Shown one piece after another: positions 41,334-49,848 of a stretch of 56,089 nucleotides of DNA (positions are counted from its first letter, which is position 1; each line of letters starts with the position of its first letter). A model generated the notes under the pieces. It did no database searches. It was not told the DNA's origin and saw only the letters and a program-made list of their open reading frames with translations. Made by a program: the position numbers and the translations under genes. Source of the stretch: Lysobacteraceae bacterium (GTDB lineage Bacteria > Pseudomonadota > Gammaproteobacteria > Xanthomonadales > Rhodanobacteraceae); contig JAGWVM010000005.1 of assembly GCA_018970895.1 (NCBI GenBank), forward strand, positions 1 through 56,089, written 5' to 3'.

Positions 41334-41957
41334 ATGCCCACATCCCTGATCATCGTCGACGACTTCCTGCAGGACCCGCTCGCGTTGCGCGAAGCGGCGC
41401 TGATGCTCGACTACCCTCCCCAGGACGCGATGTTCGCCGGCCGCAACTCGACCCAGCGGCTCGCGATATCCGGACTTGTCGAGGAGGTGTCGCGGCTCGC
41501 GGGCGAACCGCTCACCCCGATCGAGCCGATGCATTCGCACGGCAAATGTCGCGCCACGTTCTCGCACGACCAGGGGCGGTCCCGGGTCCACGTGGACCGC
41601 TCGCACTGGTCGGGCATTCTCTATCTGAGTCGCGATCAGGACTGCCGCGGCGGCACCGAGATCTACCGGCATCGGCGAACGGGACTGGATCGCTGGCCGG
41701 TCACGCCGGGCGAACTGGCCGAGGCGGGCTTTTCGACGCTCGATGAACTACGCCGGGACGTGCTCGAACGGGACAGCAACGATCCGGAGCAGTGGGAGCT
41801 GACCATGCAGGTGCCCATGCGGTTCAACCGGCTCCTGCTGATGCGCCCGTGGTTCTGGCACGCGGCCAGCCCCGGCTTCGGGGATTGCCTCGTCAACGGA
41901 CGACTGGTCTATTTGATGTTCTTCGCCTCTGCGCAGCGTGGAAACCCGCCCGCTTGA
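41334..41957 (+). CDS. DUF6445 family protein (Fe(II)/2-oxoglutarate oxygenase-like)
   Basis: 207 residues. IIVDDFLQDPLALREAAL opens the chain; NSTQRLA, RVHVDRSHWSGILYLSRD (an HxD metal pair) and the distal His in RPWFWHAASPGFG give the HxD...H arrangement of Fe(II)/2-oxoglutarate oxygenases. GGTEIYRHRRTGLDRWP is between them. Proteins of this family are commonly encoded beside TonB-dependent receptors and flavin-dependent tryptophan halogenases in proteobacteria; no halogenase is in this window. The substrate is unknown, with a peptide or an amino acid side chain being likely from context. It lies 96 bp after the regulator. Confidence 0.78.
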   Translation: MPTSLIIVDDFLQDPLALREAALMLDYPPQDAMFAGRNSTQRLAISGLVEEVSRLAGEPLTPIEPMHSHGKCRATFSHDQGRSRVHVDRSHWSGILYLSRDQDCRGGTEIYRHRRTGLDRWPVTPGELAEAGFSTLDELRRDVLERDSNDPEQWELTMQVPMRFNRLLLMRPWFWHAASPGFGDCLVNGRLVYLMFFASAQRGNPPA

Positions 41958-42011
41958 CGGCACGTGCCGGCTGATCCGGCGCCATCTCGATGATTCACGG
42001 AGAAATTGACT

Positions 42012-43403
42012 ATGAGACTCGGTATTGCCTCCCTGGTGTTCGCTGCAGTGATTCCGATCGGGGTCTGCGCCCAGTCCAGCCCGGCGCCCGTGGCCTATCC
42101 GCACGAACAACCCGAACTGCACGCGCTGGCCACCGCGCCCAGCGAAGCACGGCTGCACGAAACCATCGCCAGGCTGGTGGGTTTCGGCACCCGGCACACG
42201 CTGTCCGACACCCGCTCGGACAAGCGCGGCATCGGCGCGGCCCGGCGCTGGGTGAAATCGCAATTCGAGGCGATCTCGCGCGACTGCGGCGGCTGCCTGG
42301 AAGTGGTCACGCCTTCGCAGGTGTTCACCGGCGAGCGGATTCCCAAGCCCACCGAGGTGATGGACGTGGTGGCGATCAAGCGCGGCAGCAGCGATCCGGA
42401 CCGGGTCATCGTGATGACCGGTCACCTCGACTCGCGCGTCACCGACATCATGAACGCGACCAGTGACGCCCCCGGCGCCAACGACGATGCCTCCGGCGTG
42501 GCAGCACTGATGGAAGCGGCACGGCTGCTGTCGAAGCAGCACAACCGCGCCACGCTGGTGTTTGCCGCGCTCTCCGGCGAGGAGCAGGGCCTTTACGGCG
42601 GCAAGGTGCTGGCCGACTACGCGGTGGCGCACGGCTGGAAGGTCGAGGCCGACCTCAACAACGACATCGTCGGCAACAGCCGCGGCCAGAACGGGGTGCT
42701 GGACAACACCACCGTGCGCGTCTTCAGCGAGGGCACCCGCACCACCGAGACGCCCAGGCAGGCGATGATCCGCAACTATTTCGGCGGCGAGGTGGATTCG
42801 CCCTCGCGCAACGTGGCCCGCTACATGGCCTCGATCGCCGACCAGTACCTGCCGGACCTGCGCGTGAAGATGGTCTACCGCACCGACCGCTACGGTCGCG
42901 GCGGTGACCAGGTGGAGTTCCTCAAGGCCGGCTACCCGGCGATCCGCGTCAGCGAGGGCCACGAGGACTACACCAGGCAGCACCAGGACCTGCGCACCGA
43001 GCACGGCATCCACTATGGCGACACGCTCGATGGCATCGACTTCCGCTACCTCGCGCGCGTCACCGCACTTAACACCGTGACCATGGCGGCGATGGCCAAT
43101 GCGCCGGCGCCGCCCGAGGGCGTGAAGATCGAGGGCGCGCTGGCCACCGACACGACCGTCAGCTGGAAGAAAGTGCCGGGCGCGGCCGGCTACCGCGTCC
43201 ACTGGCGCGACACCACCGCGCCGCGCTGGCAGTACGCGCGGGCGGTCGGCGACGTCGACAAGACGGTGATCCGCGACGTGGTGATCGACGACTGGTTCTT
43301 CGGCGTGTCGTCGGTCTCGGCCGACGGCTACGAGAGCCCGGTCGTGTTTCCCGGCGCCGCGGGCAGCTTCGACCGGCAACCGCCGCAGCCGGCGGCGAAG
43401 TAG
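42012..43403 (+). CDS. Exported M28 family zinc aminopeptidase
   Basis: 463 residues from the ATG at 42012; a TTG six bases upstream is in frame but less likely. Signal peptide GIASLVFAAVIPIGVCAQ. The M28 core carries the zinc ligands and catalytic acids: His138 in TGHLDS, Asp158 in NDDASG, the Glu pair in SGEEQG, Asp in NNDIVGN and His in SEGHED. The C-terminal 90 residues form a fibronectin-like beta domain (VSWKKVPGAAGYRVHWRD). It removes N-terminal residues from peptides in the periplasm or outside the cell, which fits the TonB receptor/Lrp context. It follows the DUF6445 gene by 54 bp. Confidence 0.92.
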   Translation: MRLGIASLVFAAVIPIGVCAQSSPAPVAYPHEQPELHALATAPSEARLHETIARLVGFGTRHTLSDTRSDKRGIGAARRWVKSQFEAISRDCGGCLEVVTPSQVFTGERIPKPTEVMDVVAIKRGSSDPDRVIVMTGHLDSRVTDIMNATSDAPGANDDASGVAALMEAARLLSKQHNRATLVFAALSGEEQGLYGGKVLADYAVAHGWKVEADLNNDIVGNSRGQNGVLDNTTVRVFSEGTRTTETPRQAMIRNYFGGEVDSPSRNVARYMASIADQYLPDLRVKMVYRTDRYGRGGDQVEFLKAGYPAIRVSEGHEDYTRQHQDLRTEHGIHYGDTLDGIDFRYLARVTALNTVTMAAMANAPAPPEGVKIEGALATDTTVSWKKVPGAAGYRVHWRDTTAPRWQYARAVGDVDKTVIRDVVIDDWFFGVSSVSADGYESPVVFPGAAGSFDRQPPQPAAK

Positions 43404-43465
43404 CTTCGTCGCCGTCCGGGCGTTGGCTGCCTGCCCAGCGATGGAGCGGCGCCGGTAATCGCCGA

Positions 43466-43495
43466 CCAAAGGCGTCCGCGTGAGGACGCCTTTGG
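43466..43495. terminator. Terminator hairpin after the M28 peptidase gene
   Basis: CCAAAGGCGTCC (43466-43477), loop GCGTGA, GGACGCCTTTGG (43484-43495), a perfect 12-bp stem between the convergent peptidase and hrpB genes. Because the arms include AAA/TTT it could act on both strands. Confidence 0.7.
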
Positions 43496-43582
43496 CATGG
43501 ACCGACAGCGGCAAGTCACGCCAGGTACCCGCCGCTTGCTGTGCGGGCAGGCCGCGATCGGCCGTGCCGGCCGCGGCGCGTC

Positions 43583-46102
43583 TCAGGTCCCGCGCGGCTT
43601 GGCCCGATGGGTGGGCGTGGCGGTCCACGGATCGTCCGGCCAGGGGTGGCGCGGGTAGCGCCCCTTGAGCTCCTTTTTCACCTCGGGATAGGTGCGCTCC
43701 CAGAAGCCCTTCAGGTCCTGCGTCATCTGGATCGGCCGGCCGGCCGGCGACAGCAGGTGCAACGTCACCGGCACGCGTCCGCCGCCCACCCGCGGCGTGT
43801 CGGCCAGGCCGAACAGCTCCTGCAGCTTCACCGCCAGCACCGGCGGCTGGTCCGGCGCGTACTCGAGCCGTCGATGCTGGCCGCTGGGTGCCAGCCACTG
43901 GTCCGGCGCCTGCGCATCGAGCTGCTGGCGCTGGCCGTAGTCGAGCATCGCGGCGAGCGCCTGCGACAGCTCCTCCGGCCCCAGCGCATCCAGCCCGCGC
44001 TTGCCCTCGAGGTAGGGCGCGAGCCAGTCCTCCAGCGTCGCCAGCAGCTGCGCCTCGGAGACGTCGGGCAGGCCCAGCTCGGGCATCCAGCCCCGCAGCG
44101 CCTGGATGCGCAGGCGCAGGCGGCGCGCGGCGTCGCTCCAAGGCAGGGCCCCAAGGCCACGGCTGCGCACCGCGGCGAGCAGGGCCGGCAGCGCGTCGGC
44201 TGGCTGCACCGGCATGCTGCGACGCTCGATCACGATCGCGCCGAAGCGGTACTCCTCGAAGGCCTCCACCGCGCCGCGCGCCTCGTTCCAGCGCAGCACG
44301 CGCTCGCGCGCGAAACCGGCGGGAAACTCGGCCTCGAGCACACGCGGGTCGACCGGCGCGGCCGCCAGCACCAGGCTGTCGCGCGCTTCGTGGCGCAGGT
44401 CCAGCACGACAAGCCAGGGTTCGCCGAGCAGCGCGGTCTGGTCGTGCAGACGCGCGCCGCGACCGTTGGCCAGGGTGTAGCGCAGCGGGTTGCCCGCATC
44501 GCGATGGGCGATGCGGTCGGGATAGGCATGCAGCAGCAGGTCGCCCACCGCGTGGCTGTCCGGCACGCCGCTGGCCGCGGTGCGCACGTCCAGCCGTCGG
44601 CGCCAGCCCTTGGCGGCCTGCTCGATCGCCGCCAGCGCGCCGGCATCGGCGCCGGCGTGACTGCCGCCGCCGCGACGGTCGCGCCAGGCGTGCAGCGCGG
44701 CCACGCGAGCGCGGAAGTCGTCACTGCGCGCGGACTCGCCGCGCAGCGGCGACCGGGCCTCGGCCAGCGCGAGCAGGTCGGCGACCAGCGCCCGGCGCTC
44801 TTCCGGCGCGCGCAGCGCCGCGGCCGCCAGCCGCGGGCTGGCGCCCAGTTCGAGCATCTTCCGGCCCAGTGTGGTGATGCGGCCGTTGGCATCGAGCGCG
44901 CCGAGCCCGGCGAGCAGTTCGCGTCCCTGCGCCAGCGCGCCGGCCGGCGGCGGGTCCAGCCACGGCAGGTCGCTGCCGCCGTCGGCGGTGATGCCCCACG
45001 CGGCCAGCTCCAGCGCCAGCGCGGAGAGTTCCGCCTGCGCGATCTCGGTGGTGCGCGAGGCTTCGAGCCGCTTGCTCTGCGGCCACAGCCGGTACGCCGT
45101 GCCCTCGGCGACGCGGCCGGCGCGACCGGCGCGCTGGTCGGCCGAGGCCTGCGAGATCGCCACCGTCTCCAGCCGGGTGAAGCCGGAATTCGGATCGAAC
45201 CGCGGCTCGCGCGCCAGGCCACTGTCGACCACCGCGCAGATGCCCGGCAGGGTCACGCTGGACTCGGCCACGTTGGTCGCCAGCACCACGCGACGCGTGC
45301 CGGGTTCGGCCATGCCCAGCGCGAGCTGCTGCTCGACCAGCGACAGCTCGCCGTGCAGCGGCACCAGCTCCACCGACGCGTCGAGCGTGTGGTCCAGCAC
45401 GATTTGCGCGCGGGCGATCTCGCGCCGTCCGGGCAGGAACACCAGCACGTCGCCGGTGTTCTCGGCCAGCGCCTGCCGCACGGTGCGCGCCAGGTGCTGC
45501 TCCAGCGTTTCCTGGGCCCGCGCCGGCGGGTGCTCGATGCGCACCGGGAAGCTGCGGCCGGGGCTGCTGATCCGCGGCGCATCCAGCCACTGCGCGATGC
45601 GCTCGCCGTCCAGCGTGGCCGACATCACCAACAGGCGAAGGTCCGGCCGCAACGTGCCCTGCACGTCCAGTGCCAGCGCCGCGCCGAGGTCGCCGGCGAG
45701 ATGGCGCTCGTGGAACTCGTCGAAGATGATCGCGCCGATGCCGGCGAGCTCGGGGTCGTCCTGGATCAGCCGGGTCAGGATGCCCTCGGTGACCACCTCG
45801 ATCCGCGTCGCCGCACTGGTGCGCGACTCGAAGCGGATGGCATAGCCGACCGTCTGCCCCACCGGCTCGCCCAGCTGCTGCGCCATGAACTGAGCGGCGG
45901 CCCGTGCGGCGATGCGGCGCGGCTCCAGCATGAGGATCTTCCGCCCCTCCAGCCACGGTGCGTCGAGCAGCGCCAGCGGCACCTGGGTGGTCTTGCCGGC
46001 GCCGGGCGGCGCCTCCAGCACGAGGCGCGGATGCGCGGTGAGCGCATCGCGGATCCCGGGCAGCAGCGGGGTGATCGGAAAGGCGGGGGGCGGCGCGCTC
46101 AT
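43583..46102 (-). CDS. hrpB: ATP-dependent helicase HrpB
   Basis: 839 residues from the ATG at 46102; a second in-frame ATG nine bases upstream (46111) is equally possible, and neither has a clear ribosome site. This DEAH-box helicase shows Walker A PPGAGKTTQVP, motif II IIFDEFHERHL, motif III SATLDG, LVFLPGRREI, and motif VI QRAGRAGRVAEG. The HrpB C-terminal domain ends with RPIQMTQDLKGFWERTYPEVKKEL, which is typical. The family has no agreed physiological role in most species. It begins 53 bp after gspD on the same strand. Confidence 0.93.
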   Translation of the reverse strand: MSAPPPAFPITPLLPGIRDALTAHPRLVLEAPPGAGKTTQVPLALLDAPWLEGRKILMLEPRRIAARAAAQFMAQQLGEPVGQTVGYAIRFESRTSAATRIEVVTEGILTRLIQDDPELAGIGAIIFDEFHERHLAGDLGAALALDVQGTLRPDLRLLVMSATLDGERIAQWLDAPRISSPGRSFPVRIEHPPARAQETLEQHLARTVRQALAENTGDVLVFLPGRREIARAQIVLDHTLDASVELVPLHGELSLVEQQLALGMAEPGTRRVVLATNVAESSVTLPGICAVVDSGLAREPRFDPNSGFTRLETVAISQASADQRAGRAGRVAEGTAYRLWPQSKRLEASRTTEIAQAELSALALELAAWGITADGGSDLPWLDPPPAGALAQGRELLAGLGALDANGRITTLGRKMLELGASPRLAAAALRAPEERRALVADLLALAEARSPLRGESARSDDFRARVAALHAWRDRRGGGSHAGADAGALAAIEQAAKGWRRRLDVRTAASGVPDSHAVGDLLLHAYPDRIAHRDAGNPLRYTLANGRGARLHDQTALLGEPWLVVLDLRHEARDSLVLAAAPVDPRVLEAEFPAGFARERVLRWNEARGAVEAFEEYRFGAIVIERRSMPVQPADALPALLAAVRSRGLGALPWSDAARRLRLRIQALRGWMPELGLPDVSEAQLLATLEDWLAPYLEGKRGLDALGPEELSQALAAMLDYGQRQQLDAQAPDQWLAPSGQHRRLEYAPDQPPVLAVKLQELFGLADTPRVGGGRVPVTLHLLSPAGRPIQMTQDLKGFWERTYPEVKKELKGRYPRHPWPDDPWTATPTHRAKPRGT

Positions 46103-46154
46103 CCGGCGCATTGTAAGGCGCACCGGCGGAGCCACCGCCGGTGCGCCGGTTGCA

Positions 46155-48488
46155 TCACTTCGCCGGGGCGGCCCGCAGCGGCGCCAGCGACTCGAACTTC
46201 TGCTGGTACTCGTCGGTGATCGCACGGGCATCGCTGCTGTTGGTGATCACCCGCGGCGTGATCAGCACGATCAGCTCGGTGCGGTTGTGCGTGCGGCTGG
46301 TGGTACCGAACAACCGGCCGAGCAGCGGGATGCGGTTGAGGCCCGGCACGCCGGCGTCGGTATTGCCCTCGTCCTGCTGGATCAGGCCGCCGAGCAGCAC
46401 GGTCTGTCCGCTCTGCACCGCCACCTGGGTCGAGAATTCCCGTTGCGAGATGGTCGGATTGCCATTCACCAGCTGCGCGCTGCGATCGACCTGGCTGACC
46501 TGCTGACCGACATTGAGATAGACCAGGCCGCCGGGATTCACCCGCGGCTGCACGTTGAGGATCACGCCGGTGGACAGGTACTGCGCCTCGCTGTACGGGG
46601 TACCCACGCCCGAGTTCAGGGTGATGCTGGTGGTGTTGATCGGTACCTGGCTGCCCACCTGGATGTGCGCCACCTGGTTGTTCAGCACCACCATCGACGG
46701 CGCCGACAACGTCTTGGTATTGCCGCTGGTCTCCATCGCGTGCAGCGCCACCTGCAGGTTGGAGTTGACGAAGGAGTAGAACAGCGCGTCACCGGCGACG
46801 CCGTTGCTCGGCACGTAGGCGTTGCCGCCGATGCCCAGCGCGCCCTGGCGCGGGTTGTTCGGGTTGCCCGGGGTGAAGCTGCCGTCGGCATTCTGGGTGC
46901 CGCCGGCCAGGCCCTGCAGGTACCACTGCACGCCGAACTTGAAGTCGCCGGACAGGTTCACCTCGAGGATGCGGGTCTCGATCTGCACCTGCAGCGGCAC
47001 GGTATCGAGGCGCTGGATCGCGTCCTGGATCTCCGCCCACTGCGATGGACGCGCACGCACCAGCAGCTGGTTGTTGGCGTCGACCGAGCTGATCCGGATG
47101 CTGCCGTCGCCGGAGCTGTACTCCTGGTCGCCGGCCCCGCCGCTGGCGCCGCCGCCCGCGTTGATCAGCGCACCGCCGGTGCCGCCCTGCCCGGACGCGC
47201 CGCCACCGGTGCCGCCCAGGCCCGTCGTGCCACCCGGTCCGCCGCCGAATCCGCCGCCGCGCGCGCTGCCGCCGGCGCCGAAGCCACCGCCGGTGCTGCC
47301 GAAGCTGCCTGCGGTGCTGCCCATCGACTTGCCGCCCACGCCCCCGGTATTGCCGAGGGTGGCGCCGGTCAGGCCGGGGCCGACCTCGCCACCGGCGCTG
47401 CCGCCACCTCCGCCGGCGTTGTCGGTGTAGATCTGCGCCAGGTAGTGGGCCAGGTCCGAGGCCTTGATGTTGCGCACGTCATAGACGTAGAGCTGCGGCT
47501 CGTTGCCACCGCCGCGGTCGATGCGGTGGATCCAGTCGCCGACCTCGCGCAGGTAGTCCGGCTGGGTGGAGATCACCACCAGCGCGTTGGTGCGCTCGAT
47601 CGGGATGAAGCGCAGCATGCCGGCCAGCGGCGTGTTGCCGTCCTTGCCGAACAGGCTGTCGAGCTTGGGCATCAGGTCGGTGACGCTGGCGTGCTCGAGC
47701 GAGAACACGCCCACCGACATGCCGCGCAGCCAGTCCACGTCGAAGGTCCGGACGGTGCGGGCGTAGTTGGCCAGCTCCTGCGGCGTGCCGGATAGCACCA
47801 GCAGGTTGCGTGCCGGATCGACCAGCAGCACCGAGTCGGCCCGCGCGAACGGCTTGATCAGCTTCTGCATCTCCACCGCGCTGATGTAGTGCAGCGGGAA
47901 CAGCCGCGCCTGCAGGCCACCGGCCGGCGCGCTGGCGCCCAGGCCCGGCACCAGGTTGCCGGCGGCGGCGTCCTTGGCCGGCATCACCACGTAGCCACCG
48001 GCGTTGCTGACCAGCGCGTTGCCGGTCCACGACAGCAGCATCTCCAGGATCGGCAGCGCCTGGCTGGAATCGACCGGCTCGGCGGTGGCGAAGGAGATGT
48101 TCCCCTGCACGCCCGGCGCGATGGTGTAGTTCTTCTTCAGCAGGTCGCCGAGCACCGCCTTCACCACGGCCTGCACCGGCTGGTTCTCGAAGTTGAAGGT
48201 GACCGCGCCGTCGCCCTTGGCCGCCGGGCGCGGCGTGGCCAGCGCGGTGGGATGGATGAACCGGCCGGTGCCGGTGCGCAGCTCCGGCTTGACCTCGGCC
48301 GGGGTGTCGGCGCCCAGCCGGTTGGCCAGCGGCAGCGGCGCGGGCACCGGCTTCTCGGTGCCGGCCATCGCCTCGCGCTGCAGCGCGCCGTCGTCCGGCG
48401 GCGGCGGCATCGTGGCGCAGCCGGCCAGCCAGACCACGCTGGCCAGTGCGGCCGCGCGGATCATCGGGTGCTTCAGCATGCGGAACAT
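46155..48488 (-). CDS. gspD: Type II secretion secretin GspD/XpsD
   Basis: 777 residues. The lipobox LAGC (near residue 22) marks an outer-membrane lipoprotein. N0-N2 domains occupy about 90-350 (FNFENQPVQAVVKAVLGDLL; PLHYISAVEMQKLIKPFA), then a Gly/Ser-rich stretch of about 95 residues (358-453), N3 and the secretin core (VPLQVQIETRILEVNLSGDF, QVPINTTSITLNSGVGTPY, TVLLGGLIQQDEGNTDAGVP, LIVLITPRVI). It forms the outer-membrane channel of the T2SS. The ATG at 48488, with GGAG seven bases upstream, overlaps the gspN stop by one base (TGATG). Confidence 0.94.
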   Translation of the reverse strand: MFRMLKHPMIRAAALASVVWLAGCATMPPPPDDGALQREAMAGTEKPVPAPLPLANRLGADTPAEVKPELRTGTGRFIHPTALATPRPAAKGDGAVTFNFENQPVQAVVKAVLGDLLKKNYTIAPGVQGNISFATAEPVDSSQALPILEMLLSWTGNALVSNAGGYVVMPAKDAAAGNLVPGLGASAPAGGLQARLFPLHYISAVEMQKLIKPFARADSVLLVDPARNLLVLSGTPQELANYARTVRTFDVDWLRGMSVGVFSLEHASVTDLMPKLDSLFGKDGNTPLAGMLRFIPIERTNALVVISTQPDYLREVGDWIHRIDRGGGNEPQLYVYDVRNIKASDLAHYLAQIYTDNAGGGGGSAGGEVGPGLTGATLGNTGGVGGKSMGSTAGSFGSTGGGFGAGGSARGGGFGGGPGGTTGLGGTGGGASGQGGTGGALINAGGGASGGAGDQEYSSGDGSIRISSVDANNQLLVRARPSQWAEIQDAIQRLDTVPLQVQIETRILEVNLSGDFKFGVQWYLQGLAGGTQNADGSFTPGNPNNPRQGALGIGGNAYVPSNGVAGDALFYSFVNSNLQVALHAMETSGNTKTLSAPSMVVLNNQVAHIQVGSQVPINTTSITLNSGVGTPYSEAQYLSTGVILNVQPRVNPGGLVYLNVGQQVSQVDRSAQLVNGNPTISQREFSTQVAVQSGQTVLLGGLIQQDEGNTDAGVPGLNRIPLLGRLFGTTSRTHNRTELIVLITPRVITNSSDARAITDEYQQKFESLAPLRAAPAK

Positions 48489-49216
48489 CAATGGTCTCCT
48501 TGCCGGGACGAGGCTGCCTGCTCGGCCCGGCGTTTCTGGATGATGGCGTTGAGCTGGCGAAGCCGCTCGGCCTGCAACTGCGCTTCGGTCGGGTGCCCGC
48601 GCTGGGCCCGGCCGGCGCCCGGCGGGGTCAGTCCCATCCGCGGCGACGGCGTGGCGGTCGCCGGGAACGGCGCGGCGCCGGGCTGCTGGCGCATCTCGGC
48701 AGCCCCCGGGGCGTTGTCCGGCGCTACCGGGGTCTTGTCGAACGGAGCGCCGGCCGGGAGCTTGAGCTCGACGCGCCCTTCCGGACCATCGAACACGGCC
48801 GCGCGCGGCTGCACCTCGACCAGGGTCCAGCGACCGTCCGGGGTGGTCTTGCCTTCGACGATCTGCAGGTCGCGATGGTGGGTCTTGTCCTGCGCCAGCA
48901 CCATGCGCAGGCGCGGTGTGAGGATCACGCCGGTGAGGGCGAGGTCACCGACCGCACCATCGTCGCCGGACTGCGCACCGGGACGGCGGTCCGGGCGGAA
49001 CAGCGGCCGCTGCCACACGGTGGCGAAGCGGTCCAGCGGCTGCGGCGGCGGCAGCGCGGCGCCGTGTCCGGTCGGCGGCAACGGCGCTGGCGCGCGCGGC
49101 GCACGCCAGCGCACGCCCTGCCCGAGGCCGAGCATCAGGGCGACCAGTACCGCGCCGAACGCGGCGGCGGCGAGTACCAGCATCGGCGTCAGCCGGCGTT
49201 GCGTGGCGGCCCTCAT
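48488..49216 (-). CDS. xpsN: Type II secretion protein XpsN-like (GspC/N-type)
   Basis: 242 residues. One N-terminal membrane helix (MLVLAAAAFGAVLVALMLGL) precedes a periplasmic Pro-rich region and a small domain (DLALTGVILTPRLRMVLAQD...LVEVQPRAAVFDGPEGRVEL) like the homology region of inner-membrane T2SS proteins that contact the secretin. The C-terminal tail is Gln/Ala-rich. Its place directly before gspD and after gspM is the place of xpsN in Xanthomonas, which lacks gspC in this operon. Its start overlaps the end of gspM by 4 bp. Confidence 0.8.
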   Translation of the reverse strand: MRAATQRRLTPMLVLAAAAFGAVLVALMLGLGQGVRWRAPRAPAPLPPTGHGAALPPPQPLDRFATVWQRPLFRPDRRPGAQSGDDGAVGDLALTGVILTPRLRMVLAQDKTHHRDLQIVEGKTTPDGRWTLVEVQPRAAVFDGPEGRVELKLPAGAPFDKTPVAPDNAPGAAEMRQQPGAAPFPATATPSPRMGLTPPGAGRAQRGHPTEAQLQAERLRQLNAIIQKRRAEQAASSRQGDH

Positions 49217-49848
49217 GGCGCGGATCCCGGCGTGGTGCCGGCGCCGCTGCCGGGATGGGCGGGGCGCACGTAGCCGGTGAGCGTGAACTGCACCTCCAGC
49301 GGTGCCGCGGAGTTCTGCTGGGTGACCACCGGGTTGCGGAAGATGCTCAGATCACCGACGAACAGGTACGGCGTGCCCTGCTCCAGGTCGTTCAGCACCG
49401 CGGCCAGCGGCTCGATGTCGCAGCGAAGGCTGATGCTCACGGCCGCCTTGCGGTAAGGCTCGCCGTCTTCACCCTGCGGCTCCGGCAGGGGCATCTTCTG
49501 GGTGACCTCGCAGCCGCCGTTGCGCCGGTGCGCGCCGGTCACGTCGACCACCCGCTGCATCAGACCGGCGGTGGCGGCGTTGGGGTCGGACTCGGGCAGG
49601 AACGCGCTGCTCGCCGCCTGCCCGGCGCCCATCGCCGCCAGGCGCTTCTGCAGCTCCGGCTTCTGCGCGATGGCGGCGGCGTAGCGGCTCTGCGTGTCGC
49701 GCAGGTCGCGCATCTGCGCATTGATCGACTGCAGCGGCGCCACGAACCACCAGTGCAGCAGCGCGAAATAGGCGATCACCAGCACCACCAGCAGCAGGCC
49801 GATCGCCGCCAGCCGGCTGTCGCGAGGCTTCATCACCAGCCGGCTCAC
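49213..49848 (-). CDS. gspM: Type II secretion protein GspM/XpsM
   Basis: 211 residues from a GTG start at 49848, which forms GTGA with the gspL stop and has GGGAG seven bases upstream; the ATG at 49833 is an alternative. One membrane helix (AIGLLLVVLVIAYFALLHWW) follows a short basic N-terminus, then a coiled-coil and a ferredoxin-like periplasmic domain (AAVSISLRCDIEPLAAVLND, GTPYLFVGDLSIFRNPV). GspM binds GspL in the inner-membrane platform that links the ATPase to the pseudopilus. Confidence 0.85.
   Translation of the reverse strand: MSRLVMKPRDSRLAAIGLLLVVLVIAYFALLHWWFVAPLQSINAQMRDLRDTQSRYAAAIAQKPELQKRLAAMGAGQAASSAFLPESDPNAATAGLMQRVVDVTGAHRRNGGCEVTQKMPLPEPQGEDGEPYRKAAVSISLRCDIEPLAAVLNDLEQGTPYLFVGDLSIFRNPVVTQQNSAAPLEVQFTLTGYVRPAHPGSGAGTTPGSAP

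Noticed and set aside
43541..46219. Open frame of about 890 codons on the plus strand opposite hrpB
   Set aside because: Low-complexity Arg/Gln/His-rich translation, no start signal and no family features; hrpB on the minus strand carries every helicase motif.
47127..47420. Repetitive GC-rich DNA inside gspD as a possible CRISPR-like or tandem repeat array
   Set aside because: There are no regular repeat-spacer units; the pattern is explained by glycine codons in an in-frame linker.
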